Part shown: piece by piece, positions 51,708-60,123 of the stretch
How the letters are laid out: the number at the start of each line of letters is the position of its first letter
Numbering within the stretch: position 1 is the first letter of the stretch
Source: JBEKYD01 sp049511335
GTDB lineage: Bacteria; Acidobacteriota; Terriglobia; Bryobacterales; Bryobacteraceae
Length of the DNA: 64,000 nucleotides
NCBI GenBank assembly: GCA_049511335.1
Contig: JBEKYD010000002.1
Location: 39,489 to 103,488, forward strand
Direction of reading: 5' to 3'
Made by a program: the position numbers and the translations under genes
Notes under the pieces: model-generated
The model's input: the letters and a program-made list of their open reading frames with translations, nothing else
What the model was told of the DNA's origin: nothing
The model's database searches: none

Positions 51708-54266
51708 CTACCGCCGCATCTGCCACAGGCTGAAGCTATACTCCAACCCCGTCGCAACGATCTTCCCGTCCGGCGTCCAACCCGGGAACCAGATATCGCC
51801 ACCATAGTCCACCGGAATCAGACTGAGACGTCCGGTCTTCAAATCAACGGTCGCCATCCGATAGAACCACATATGTGGCTCGTTCACCGCCACCAGAACC
51901 CGCCCATCGGGGCTAACCGCTGTCGGGCTGAAGGGCACAGCGGTCAAAGTCGCGCCCGGTGACAGCGGCACGTTCACCGGTTCGCCACCGCTGAGCGGCA
52001 ATCGCACCAGATGGAATCCATCATTGGCATTCAGCTTCACCACCAGTTCGCCGGCGCCGACTGCAACGCTGTCTCCCTCGGTGATCCTGGTTGGCTCTCC
52101 ACCTTCGGACGGCATCGACCAGACCGTCTGCCCCGCCACATAGAAAAAGCGGCGCCCATCCGGAGACGAGGCCAGGCTATCGATGATGCCGCCCGCTACC
52201 GCCAGTCTTCGCACAATGCGCCCATCCGGCAGCGAAGCAATCGCGATCACTCTCTTCCCTGGTAACCCCAGCGGAAAAGCCGCCGTGTGTTCTCCCGCCG
52301 CTGTGATCGATACGTCCGTCTCTTCCCGCGTTTCCGAAACCGGCGTCAAAGCGCCGCCCGGCCGCCCCGTCGCTACCCGTGTGTGGCCGGCGAACACGGC
52401 GGAGGCCAGCAGACTCCCGTCTCCGCGTTCCACCACCGGGCCGAGTGCAATCGAGCGGAGCAATCGCTCCGGGGAACCCCCATTCACCGGGAAGCGTAAT
52501 GCCTCCGGCCGCTGCAACAGTTGATCGATATACAAGCTGCCGTCCGGACCGGCATCCATATACCACATGCTCTGCGTGACGTTCAGCCACGTTTCCGGCG
52601 GGCCATCTCCCGTCCGCGGCACGGCGACAACAGTTCGTAGGTCTCCTTCAATCAAGCTCAGGAGTACCTGCCTGCCATCCGGGGTGATGGCCATCGGGAA
52701 TCCGTTCCCCCGCGGCGGAGGGGGAATCGTCAGGCTCGGCGCCAACCGCCGCGACTGCCCGGTCTGCAGATTGAGCGCGTAGAGCATCTCCGGCGCGCTC
52801 GCGTCACTCGACAGCGGCCGGCCGAAGTATGCCGCTTCCTTTCCATCGGGAAATGTCCGCAGCGGTATGGAGACGTCGCTCAAGTCAAGCTCTGCCGGCA
52901 GCGGCTCCAGTTTTCCGGTCTCCGGCCAGTAGCGATGAACTTGGTACAGCCGCTTCGAGTCGATCTTGACAACCAACAGGCTGCCGTCCGCCAGCATTTC
53001 CGGATTGGCCGCGCTTTCCAGCACCAGCTTTTCTTCCCCACCCAGCACCGGAACGCTGTAGATTCCCCTTGGGGGGCCTAGCATGCGGCTAAAGTACAGC
53101 CTGGTTCCATCCGGCGACCAGGCAATCTCCTGAACCGCCCCCTGCTCCCGCTCCCGCGTGAGCACGGTCCAGTTTCCGCTCTCCGGTTTCATCACCGCCA
53201 CTTGCAGCAACCCATCCACCATGGTTTGGAATGCCAGCGTCTTGCCGTCGGGGGAGATTCTCGGCCCTAGAGCCTGACTCGGTCCGCCCAGGAAAGTGCC
53301 TCTCCAGGTGCGTGTTTCGGGCTGTGAGAGAACCCGCCAGAGGACCACTCCCAATAGAACGCCCACGGCGAGCGCGCCCAGTATCGCGACCCATCGGCGC
53401 GTGGCGCGTGGCGCAACCGCCGGAGCCTCATCATCGGCTTCCTCGATCCAGATCCGTGCTTCTCCGATGTCTCGCAGCCGCTCCGCGGGTTTCTTGCGCA
53501 GGCAGCGCTTGACCAGGTATGCGATCCGTGGCGGCAGGCTTTCGGGGAATAACGAATAATCGGGCTCGGATTTCAGCACCGCCGCCAGTATGTCGGTCAC
53601 CGTCTCGCCCCCGAACGCGCGCCGGCCCGTCAGCATCTCATATAGGACCGCGCCAAACGCCCAGATGTCGGTGCGCCGATCCACCGGCAGGCCCCGCGCC
53701 TGTTCCGGTGACATGTAGGCGGCAGTCCCCAGAATCACGCCGGTCTTCGAAACTCCGACCGTCTGCGTTGGCGACTCCTCCGGGTCCACGGCATGGCCCT
53801 GGACTGACTTCGCCAGGCCGAAATCCAGCAGCTTGACGGAACCGCTCGACGTGATCTTCACGTTGGAAGGCTTCAGATCGCGGTGGATGACACCCCTCTC
53901 ATGCGCGGCATCGAGCGCCTCCGCCATCTGCTTCGCGATTTCGAGTACCTCGTCGATAGCCGGCGCCCCGGCCCCGATTCGCTCCGCCAGGGTCTGCCCG
54001 TCCACCAACTCCATCACAATCGCGCCTTCTTCGAGTCCGTAGATGGCGGCAATATGCGGATGGTTCAATGATGCCAGCACCTGCGCCTCCCGTTTAAAAC
54101 GGGCTAGGTACTCGTGGTCGGCGGAGAGTGCCGGCGGCAACACTTTGATCGCCACGTCCCGGCCGAGTTTCGAGTCCCGTGCGCGGTACACTTCGCCCAT
54201 ACCTCCGGCTCCAATGGGACCGAGGATCTCGTACGGCCCGAGGCGAGTCCCTGCGGCGATGGGCAT
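51708..54266 (-). CDS. Ser/Thr protein kinase with C-terminal PD40 beta-propeller
   Basis: An 852-residue Hanks-type kinase. Kinase domain about 10-270: G-loop IGAGGMGEVYRARD, AIKVL with catalytic lysine, HRDLKPSNV, DFGLA and a P+1 region with GTAAYMSPEQARG. One transmembrane helix (WVAILGALAVGVLLGVVLWRVL, about 300-325). The extracytoplasmic part has PD40-type blades (ISPDGKTLAF, WSPDGTRLYFSR, ITPDGRQVLLS, VSPDGRVLVAV), probably a sensor. This architecture is abundant in Acidobacteriota. No dedicated substrate lies nearby. Confidence 0.92.
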   Translation of the reverse strand: MPIAAGTRLGPYEILGPIGAGGMGEVYRARDSKLGRDVAIKVLPPALSADHEYLARFKREAQVLASLNHPHIAAIYGLEEGAIVMELVDGQTLAERIGAGAPAIDEVLEIAKQMAEALDAAHERGVIHRDLKPSNVKITSSGSVKLLDFGLAKSVQGHAVDPEESPTQTVGVSKTGVILGTAAYMSPEQARGLPVDRRTDIWAFGAVLYEMLTGRRAFGGETVTDILAAVLKSEPDYSLFPESLPPRIAYLVKRCLRKKPAERLRDIGEARIWIEEADDEAPAVAPRATRRWVAILGALAVGVLLGVVLWRVLSQPETRTWRGTFLGGPSQALGPRISPDGKTLAFQTMVDGLLQVAVMKPESGNWTVLTREREQGAVQEIAWSPDGTRLYFSRMLGPPRGIYSVPVLGGEEKLVLESAANPEMLADGSLLVVKIDSKRLYQVHRYWPETGKLEPLPAELDLSDVSIPLRTFPDGKEAAYFGRPLSSDASAPEMLYALNLQTGQSRRLAPSLTIPPPPRGNGFPMAITPDGRQVLLSLIEGDLRTVVAVPRTGDGPPETWLNVTQSMWYMDAGPDGSLYIDQLLQRPEALRFPVNGGSPERLLRSIALGPVVERGDGSLLASAVFAGHTRVATGRPGGALTPVSETREETDVSITAAGEHTAAFPLGLPGKRVIAIASLPDGRIVRRLAVAGGIIDSLASSPDGRRFFYVAGQTVWSMPSEGGEPTRITEGDSVAVGAGELVVKLNANDGFHLVRLPLSGGEPVNVPLSPGATLTAVPFSPTAVSPDGRVLVAVNEPHMWFYRMATVDLKTGRLSLIPVDYGGDIWFPGWTPDGKIVATGLEYSFSLWQMRR

Positions 54267-54757
54267 AGGGTTAAGTCATTCTACTCTATCGAGGCACTCT
54301 GCAACCGGGGCGGTTGCAGGCGGTACTATTCTCGAAGGCCCTCCCGATCATCCGGCGAAGCCGACGGCCGAAGACCTGATTTCCGTCATCCGTTTAGCGC
54401 GTGGATCAATTCGGCACTAACGACTGGATTACGGCGCCTTCGGAGACAGGCCATTCGGATCAGTCCTGAGAAAACGTTTGCGTCTTGCAATGAGCCGACT
54501 CTGCCGCCGCCACCCTATCGAAGTTGTCCCGCCTTCATCGTAATTGCTCCGGCCGGATCACGCCACTCGGAAACTGGCGCCACTGGCCGTGAAACCTTCA
54601 TCTCGGAAAGTGGCCCACGCTGGGCAGGTCCGATCGGGGAAACTTCGCAGATCACTCCCTTTACGCCGTCCACGAAAAGAGACGAGCAGGTGTACCCCAT
54701 TGCAGGCGTGGGGGCCGCGCGACGGGCGCGAAGGCGACGGGTCGAACTCGGATCCTC
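54267..54757. other. 490-base region without a recognised gene
   Basis: Contains a stretch with GTGAAACCTTCATCTCGGAA and AGTGGCCCACG near 54585-54620 that resembles AAACCGCCCTTTCGGAGAGT near 55389-55408, suggesting another dispersed repeat family. The open plus-strand frame through it has no conserved protein features. Confidence 0.35.
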
Positions 54758-55267
54758 TTACTCGGAGTCCGGCAGGTCCGGGATCAGCCCCCTCCGACGC
54801 GCATCCGCCTGGATTTCCAGCGGCAGCGTGCGGGCGTCCACGATAAGACCATTGAATTCCACCATCCAGGCTATCGGGTTGTTTGCCAGCAGCTTTCGCC
54901 GCGAGAATTCCGGATCGAAATGTTGCACCTTCAAAAGCTCCCGGACCTGCTTTCCTTTGTTGCTGAGCGTGCTCTTGGACACGCCGGTGAGTACGCTAAG
55001 CTGATCGCCCGTCATGAAAATATCCTGGGCTCGATCGAACAGGAAATTAATGCCGCCGATGACGTAGAGCGCCGTAGCGGCCCAGATCCGCAGGTCCCCG
55101 CGCGCCAGAGGTGAGGGGCGTTTGCGCGCCAGCTTGGCTATTAGCTTGCGGCACAACTGCCCGTATTCGGCATCCAGATGCTCAGCACAGAATGCATCCG
55201 TGAGCTTGAAGATCTCCTCGCAATTGCCACGCAGCGACTCTGGAATTTGAAGCAGCTTAGCTGGCAT
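54758..55267 (-). CDS. DUF6398-like hypothetical protein
   Basis: A 169-residue protein. Features: FKLTDAFCAEHLDAEYGQLCRKLIAKLARKRPSPLARGDLRIWAATALYVIGGINFLFD, then a small HTH-like segment DQLSVLTGVSKSTLSNKGKQVRELL. This matches the DUF6398 class (cytoplasmic, with a helical N-terminus and HTH). Function unknown. It lies in a stretch with several remnants. Confidence 0.65.
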   Translation of the reverse strand: MPAKLLQIPESLRGNCEEIFKLTDAFCAEHLDAEYGQLCRKLIAKLARKRPSPLARGDLRIWAATALYVIGGINFLFDRAQDIFMTGDQLSVLTGVSKSTLSNKGKQVRELLKVQHFDPEFSRRKLLANNPIAWMVEFNGLIVDARTLPLEIQADARRRGLIPDLPDSE

Positions 55268-55641
55268 GTCGATGCGCCTCCGGCAACATCATATCGCGAA
55301 TAATTGGCCCACGCTTCGCTGATCGCTCCCGACTTACAGGCCAGCCTTTGGTATTGGCGCCCGCACGCGGTCCCGCCGCTGAGCGGGAAACCGCCCTTTC
55401 GGAGAGTGGGCCTCGGGTCTGTCATCGGCGGGCCCAATGGAAGAGTCCACTTTCTGTCAGAAGTGGGCCCGGTGCCACGCGCCGCTGGATGATAAGATTC
55501 ATATCCGAGAGGCCAGCGGGCGGATTCTGCATGAACCCGCAACACTCCATTGGAGAAGGGGGCATGAGCGAGGTCTGGCGCGCCACCGATAAGCAGGCTT
55601 GAGGGGTTAGGTTGCCGTTCATGCCTTCCGGGAGACGTTTA
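55268..55641. other. Intergenic region with repeat and kinase relic
   Basis: No complete gene. The left part carries the AAACCGCCCTTTCGGAGAGT element (55389-55408); the right part carries a fragment of a Ser/Thr kinase N-terminus (listed separately). Confidence 0.45.
55531..55602 (+). pseudogene. Ser/Thr kinase G-loop relic
   Basis: The frame MNPQHSIGEGGMSEVWRATDKQA ends at TGA 55600-55602. It matches the glycine-rich loop of bacterial kinases (IGAGGMGEVYRARD in the intact gene at 51708-54266), but nothing downstream continues the domain. A short remnant of a deleted kinase gene. Confidence 0.55.
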
Positions 55642-55953
55642 ATGGCGGGAACAAGAGAAAGCGTGGTAGATCGATTGGTCGTGCAGGCGATTGCGGGCGG
55701 CGCGAAGACATTGAGGATCGAGTACGACGAGGGTTACGAGGAAGTGTCCGCCTGCCAAGGCGACGTCGGTGTCAGCATAGGCTGTCGTATTCCCAGTTCC
55801 AGCGAGGATGCGAAATCGCTACGTGCCGAATTGTACGCTATGGGCAAGCACCCCCGGAGGATTGACGTCGGCGGCCGCACATATGAGTTGCGCTGCCAAT
55901 TATATGACAGTTTTGGCGAGGATGCGTTTGAAGTGAAGATCCGGCGGCTCTGA
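55642..55953 (+). CDS. Hypothetical protein
   Basis: A 103-residue protein: ESVVDRLVVQAIAGGAKTLRIEYDEGYEEVSACQGDVGVSIG, then KSLRAELYAMGKHPRRIDVGGRTYELRCQLYDSFGEDAFEVKI. The pattern of strands and one helix is well formed, and GGAG precedes the ATG at 55642. I do not recognise a named family. It is the first of three short plus-strand frames before the HtrA-like gene. Confidence 0.5.
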   Translation: MAGTRESVVDRLVVQAIAGGAKTLRIEYDEGYEEVSACQGDVGVSIGCRIPSSSEDAKSLRAELYAMGKHPRRIDVGGRTYELRCQLYDSFGEDAFEVKIRRL

Positions 55954-55968
55954 GAATCGAAGAAAGAA

Positions 55969-56023
55969 ATGCCCGAGGTGACGCGATTTGGAATCTATCG
56001 CCCCACTAGACTGGGGAGCAGAC
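55969..56023 (+). pseudogene. Internally deleted DUF4160 gene
   Basis: ATG 55969 begins MPEVTRF, which matches the DUF4160 start (MPE-[IV]-[ST]-RFFGI). Reading on in the +2-shifted frame gives ESIAPLD just before the next gene, matching the DUF4160 C-terminal EPI-PL. Everything between (about 70 residues) is gone. DUF4160 is normally placed directly before DUF2442, as it is here. Confidence 0.5.
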
Positions 56024-56290
56024 ATGAGACTGGTTCGCATCCGGGAAGCAAAGCCGCTCGACGACCATCGCGTGCAGCTCACACTGACCGATGGTCGCGT
56101 CGTCGAGAGAGATCTCGGACCCATGCTGGTAGGCCCAGTTTTCGCAGAGATCCGGAACGACCAGGCGCGATTTAGGGAGATGCGTGTCGAAGGGGGCACG
56201 CTGGTTTGGCCTACCGGCGCCGACTTGTGCCCCGATGTTCTGATCTGGGGTGGCTTACCTCCGGCCGATGCGGCCTCAGACGCAGCCTGA
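56024..56290 (+). CDS. DUF2442 domain protein
   Basis: An 88-residue protein. MRLVRIREAKPLDDHRVQLTLTDGRVVERDLGPMLVGPVFAEIRNDQARFREMRVEGGTLVWPTGADLCPDVL is the complete DUF2442 fold, including the WPTGADLCPD motif. GGGAG lies 5 bases before the ATG at 56024. DUF2442 proteins frequently follow DUF4160 proteins in what look like toxin-antitoxin-type pairs; here the DUF4160 gene is nearly deleted. Confidence 0.85.
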   Translation: MRLVRIREAKPLDDHRVQLTLTDGRVVERDLGPMLVGPVFAEIRNDQARFREMRVEGGTLVWPTGADLCPDVLIWGGLPPADAASDAA

Positions 56291-56388
56291 GCGGCCATCG
56301 CTGCCGTCCTCCGTTGAACCTGGCGGCTAGCCCCTTTGGGCTATGGCGCGTAACTGACAGTGTGGTCCAAGCATCACATCCAGTAGCA

Positions 56389-57798
56389 ATGAGATTCCCT
56401 GCGCTGCTCCTTTCTCTCGGAATTGCCGCCGGCCCGCTGCTGGGCCAGACGCCCGCCGCTCCGCCGGCTGGGGAGAAGCGGCTGGATGCTTTGCAGGGCT
56501 TGAGCCGGGAGTTGGAGGCGCTGTCGCACCGCGTGAGCAGGGCGGTGGTCCAGATTTACGCCAGCGGTTACCGCTTCGCCGCCCCGGACCAAACCCGCAC
56601 GGAAGCCGCGGCGATCACCCGCGAGCGGGATACCGGTTCCGGTGCGCTTCTGACCGCGGATGGGTACATCGTCACCAACAATCACGTAGTTGCCAACGCG
56701 AGGCGGGTTCAGGTGCGGATTCCGGCCGACGCCACCGGAGCCGGCGAGCAGGAACGGATGTTGGAAGCCAAGGTGGTGGGCGTGGACCGGGATTCGGATC
56801 TGGCGCTGATCAAGGTGGAAGCTTCCAGGCTGCCGTTCCTGGAATTCGGCGACTCCGGCCAACTCCGCCAAGGCCAGTTGGTCATGGCCTTTGGCAGCCC
56901 TCTGGGCATGGAAAACTCCGTCAGCTTAGGTGTGGTTAGCTCCGTGGCGAGGCAAATCAAACCGGACGATGTAATGGCGTATGTGCAGACCGATGCCCCC
57001 ATCAATCCCGGCAACAGCGGCGGACCGCTGGTGAATACCGATGGCCAACTCGTGGGAGTGAACACCTTCATCCTGACTCAATCCGGGGGTAGCGAGGGGT
57101 TGGGTTTCGCCATCCCCAGCAACCTCACCAAATCCATCTATGAGCAGCTTCGTAAGGAAGGGCACGTACATCGTGGCGAGATCGGCGTGGTGGCGCAGAC
57201 CGTGACGCCCGATATGGCAACGGGTCTTAGCCTGCCGCGGAAATGGGGCGTGATACTCAGCGATGTAACGCCGGATGGCCCGGCAGCTCAGGCGGGACTT
57301 GAAGTGGGCGACCTTGTGCTGAGCGTGAACGGCCGTCCATTGCAAAACGCACGCGAGCTGGAGCTGGCGCTGTTCCGCCTGCGGCTGGGGCAGAAAGTGG
57401 ACGTGCAGGTGCAGCGCGGCGACGAGAAACCCACGTTTTCGGTGACCGTTGTGGAACGCGACGATGACCCGGAACGCTTCGCCGACATGGTCGACCCCAT
57501 CAAGAACGTGGTGGCCCGGCTGGGCATTTTGGGAATCGACATCGACGCCAAAGTGGCGGATATGTTCCCGGAGTTGCGCAAGAAGTACGGCGTGGTAGTG
57601 GCCGCGATTACGGGCGGCGCCGCTTATATCGGCGATAGCCTGGAAACCGGCGACGTGATCTACGCCTTAAACAAGGAACCGATCACCAGTGTGGAAGCAC
57701 TCAGGCAGGTGCTGAACAGTCTGAAACCCACCGATCCGGTAGTGCTGCAAGTGGAGCGTGACGGCAAACTGCGGTTCGTCACTCTGTCGTTGGAGTAA
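56389..57798 (+). CDS. Secreted HtrA-type serine protease (two PDZ domains)
   Basis: A 469-residue periplasmic protease. Signal peptide MRFPALLLSLGIAAGPLLGQ. The trypsin-like domain has the triad in VTNNHVV (His about 103), RDSDLALIK (Asp about 140) and INPGNSGGPL (Ser about 208). PDZ1 is about 255-360 (GVILSDVTPDGPAAQAGLEVGDLVLSVNG) and a PDZ2-like region is about 370-469 (GVVVAAITGGAAYIGDSLETGDVIYALNKEPI). It degrades or refolds damaged envelope proteins. The upstream in-frame extension to 56206 overlaps DUF2442 and was rejected. Confidence 0.93.
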   Translation: MRFPALLLSLGIAAGPLLGQTPAAPPAGEKRLDALQGLSRELEALSHRVSRAVVQIYASGYRFAAPDQTRTEAAAITRERDTGSGALLTADGYIVTNNHVVANARRVQVRIPADATGAGEQERMLEAKVVGVDRDSDLALIKVEASRLPFLEFGDSGQLRQGQLVMAFGSPLGMENSVSLGVVSSVARQIKPDDVMAYVQTDAPINPGNSGGPLVNTDGQLVGVNTFILTQSGGSEGLGFAIPSNLTKSIYEQLRKEGHVHRGEIGVVAQTVTPDMATGLSLPRKWGVILSDVTPDGPAAQAGLEVGDLVLSVNGRPLQNARELELALFRLRLGQKVDVQVQRGDEKPTFSVTVVERDDDPERFADMVDPIKNVVARLGILGIDIDAKVADMFPELRKKYGVVVAAITGGAAYIGDSLETGDVIYALNKEPITSVEALRQVLNSLKPTDPVVLQVERDGKLRFVTLSLE

Positions 57799-57983
57799 GT
57801 GCCTTGATGGCCGGAGACTGTATTACGGTAACCTGCAGCGGGTCGGTAACCCGCTTTCGGCAGTTTCTCGGCAGCCCGCCAATTCGCGGGGATTGACAGA
57901 ACTGTAACCTGGCCCTGCTCCCCGGTGCGAAACTTCACGTTTTCGTCACGCCAGTGAAAACATTTTCGGGCCTCAATGTTGTC

Positions 57984-59132
57984 ATGAGACCCATCCGGCA
58001 ATTGTCGCGCTCCGCTCCACAGGTGGAGTGCCTCTGGCGGAACCAGGCGGCAGCCGAAGGTTATTCGTCGGCCGTTTCCCTGCACAGTCACACGCTACAT
58101 TCGCGCGAGCCGTTGGACTTTTTGCCGCGGCTGATCGAAAAAATCCCTCCCCTCAATGTCATCGTCCGGCGCGCCAGCGAGCGGCGCAAGAAACGGTGCG
58201 GGCGCGCGCTGGACTTCGACCGTGCGTTCTGGCGGCCGCCGCTGCACGCGCAGGCAGCCTATGAGCTGGAAGCCAAGCAGATTCGCGCGCTGCGTTTGCG
58301 GCCGATGGTTTCTCTGACCGACCACGACGACATAGAGGCATGCGCGGACCTGAACACGCTCGGCATCGCGGCCGCGTTTTCCGTCGAATGGACGGCGCCG
58401 TTCGGGGCGGCGGTGTTCCACCTAGGGGTGCATAATCTGCCGGCCGCTGAGGCGCGGGGCTGGATGGCGGAGATGGCGCGCTATACGGCGGCGCCGGACG
58501 AGGCGCGGCTCGGGCGGCTGGTGGCCGCGTTCGACGCGATGCCCGATGTGCTGCTGGTGCTGAACCACCCCTACTGCACGGAGCAGCGGATTTCGCGCGA
58601 GCTGCAAGCCGGGGAGTTGAAACGATTTCTGGCGGCGTACGGCGCCCACATCCACGCGCTCGAGCTGAATGGGTTGCAGCCGGCAGCGGACAATCGGGAC
58701 GTGCTGCGGCTGTCGCGGGAAACCCGCATTCCGGTGATCTCCGGCGGCGACCGCCACTGCCTGGAGCCAAACGCCAATCTGAACCTCACCAATGCGGCAA
58801 GCTTCGCCGAGTTCGTGCATGAAGTGCGCGTCGAGAAACTGAGCCGGGTGTTGTTCCTGCCGCAGTACCGGGAGCCGCTGGCGGCGCGCTATATCGAATT
58901 CGCCTGGCACGCGGTCAAGAACCATCCCGATTTGCCGGGCCGCGAGCGCTGTCTGGACCGGATTTTCTACGAGCACGAAACCAAGGGCGTGCAACCGCTC
59001 TCGACTATTTGGCCGGCAGGCGAACCGGCCGCGCTCCATGCATTGATTGCGGCCATCGGATTCCTGGCCAACCCTGGCTTGCGGGCCACGCTGCGGCTGG
59101 CAATCGGCGCTCAGGAACCGACCGAGGCTTGA
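57984..59132 (+). CDS. PHP-domain-like phosphoesterase
   Basis: A 382-residue protein. PHP metal motifs: SLHSHTLHS near the N-terminus, SLTDHDDIEA, LVLNHPYC and GGDRHCLEP, giving the H-x-H, H-D, H and D-x-H ligands of the polymerase/histidinol-phosphatase fold. The overall plan is that of metal-dependent phosphoesterases acting on nucleotides or small molecules. The start at ATG 57984 was chosen over a GTG at 57954. Substrate unknown. Confidence 0.8.
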   Translation: MRPIRQLSRSAPQVECLWRNQAAAEGYSSAVSLHSHTLHSREPLDFLPRLIEKIPPLNVIVRRASERRKKRCGRALDFDRAFWRPPLHAQAAYELEAKQIRALRLRPMVSLTDHDDIEACADLNTLGIAAAFSVEWTAPFGAAVFHLGVHNLPAAEARGWMAEMARYTAAPDEARLGRLVAAFDAMPDVLLVLNHPYCTEQRISRELQAGELKRFLAAYGAHIHALELNGLQPAADNRDVLRLSRETRIPVISGGDRHCLEPNANLNLTNAASFAEFVHEVRVEKLSRVLFLPQYREPLAARYIEFAWHAVKNHPDLPGRERCLDRIFYEHETKGVQPLSTIWPAGEPAALHALIAAIGFLANPGLRATLRLAIGAQEPTEA

Positions 59133-59157
59133 CGCCATGGCCGTTCCTCGCATTGCT

Positions 59158-59850
59158 CTACTCGCCGATGCCTTCGGGAGGGACGAGGCGCGCCCGCAGG
59201 CCATCGAATATCTTCGATAGCGGCGTTTCGTCAAGCGCTTCAAAGTCGGCGATCTCGAATTTCTTCAGAGTCCAGGCGCCGGATTCCATTCGCGCCCAGG
59301 TTCCCTTTCCATGTACGCGGACAGGGCTACCGAAGATGTGCTGGGCCAGTCGCCGCGCGACCGCCTTCGAAGTCACGCAGAAATGGATCTGGTCGCCGGC
59401 CTTCAGATGGACGTTGATCGTCTCGTCGCGTCCGCCGACCTGGATGACTTCGCCATCGAGCACGCCCGCCTGCTCCACAGGTCCGAGCTTTGCTTCGACG
59501 TGGCGGGTTCGCCCAGGGAACTCGATCAGTTTCGCCTTGCCGCGGAGGACGCGGCCAACCGCGTTATCCTCAGCGAGCTTATCGTCAATTTCCCGGAGCG
59601 CCTTCCGCGCGAGTTCCGGGCCCACTCCATATCGGACCTCGTCGACCCGCTTCTCGACCTTGCGCTGCGCAATCTCATCCACGCAGGCGGCCACGACAAG
59701 ACTGCCCTGCTTCAGCTTCCCAAAGTGGACGTGCTCGCGGTGCCCGAGGAGTTCCGCAAAGTTCGCCATGTAATCGGCGAGACGCGCCATCGGGATCGTC
59801 TCGGGCGTGAACGCATCGATGTAGAGCTCGTAGATCTCTTCACCGGGCAT
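59158..59850 (-). CDS. Conserved hypothetical protein
   Basis: A 230-residue soluble protein beginning MPGEEIYELYIDAFTPETIPMARLADYMANFAELLGHREHVHFGKLKQGSLVVAACV. The middle has VEAKLGPVEQAGVLDGEVIQVGGRDETINVHLKAGDQIHFCVTSKAVARRLAQHIFG and a final strand-helix unit. It resembles widely distributed, uncharacterised proteins of mobile or phage-related regions; I cannot name a family. It faces the large LexA-like gene's 3' end across a 273-base gap. Confidence 0.6.
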   Translation of the reverse strand: MPGEEIYELYIDAFTPETIPMARLADYMANFAELLGHREHVHFGKLKQGSLVVAACVDEIAQRKVEKRVDEVRYGVGPELARKALREIDDKLAEDNAVGRVLRGKAKLIEFPGRTRHVEAKLGPVEQAGVLDGEVIQVGGRDETINVHLKAGDQIHFCVTSKAVARRLAQHIFGSPVRVHGKGTWARMESGAWTLKKFEIADFEALDETPLSKIFDGLRARLVPPEGIGE

Positions 59851-60034
59851 GGCGGCGAACTCCTTTCCAGTTCGAATTATGACAGATTCCCGGACTGCAC
59901 CCCACGAATCACATGGTGAAACTCACCCGCCAAAGCCCTCGCTGTCGGAGAGGCAGCGTGCCTTCGCCTCAGAAGGCGATCAGTGAAGTTCAGAAGGCGA
60001 CACCCGCACCCCAGCGCGTGATGTAGAACGAGGA

Positions 60035-60110
60035 GGACAGTAATCCCTGCGCCCAGTTTCTGGAGCGCGGAAACCAGCGTGGCCGAAGCCCGGCGCAGGG
60101 GTTACTGTCC
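60035..60110. repeat. 19-bp near-perfect inverted repeat
   Basis: GGACAGTAATCCCTGCGCC (60035-60053) and GGCGCAGGGGTTACTGTCC (60092-60110) pair with one G-T-type mismatch around 38 bases. It lies just after the stop of the large HTH protein gene and may serve as its terminator. Confidence 0.75.
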
Positions 60111-60123
60111 CGGATTTCCCTTG

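Noticed and set aside
54114..55004. 296-codon plus-strand frame
   Set aside because: Composed of antisense kinase, repeat-rich intergenic DNA and antisense of the DUF6398-like gene.
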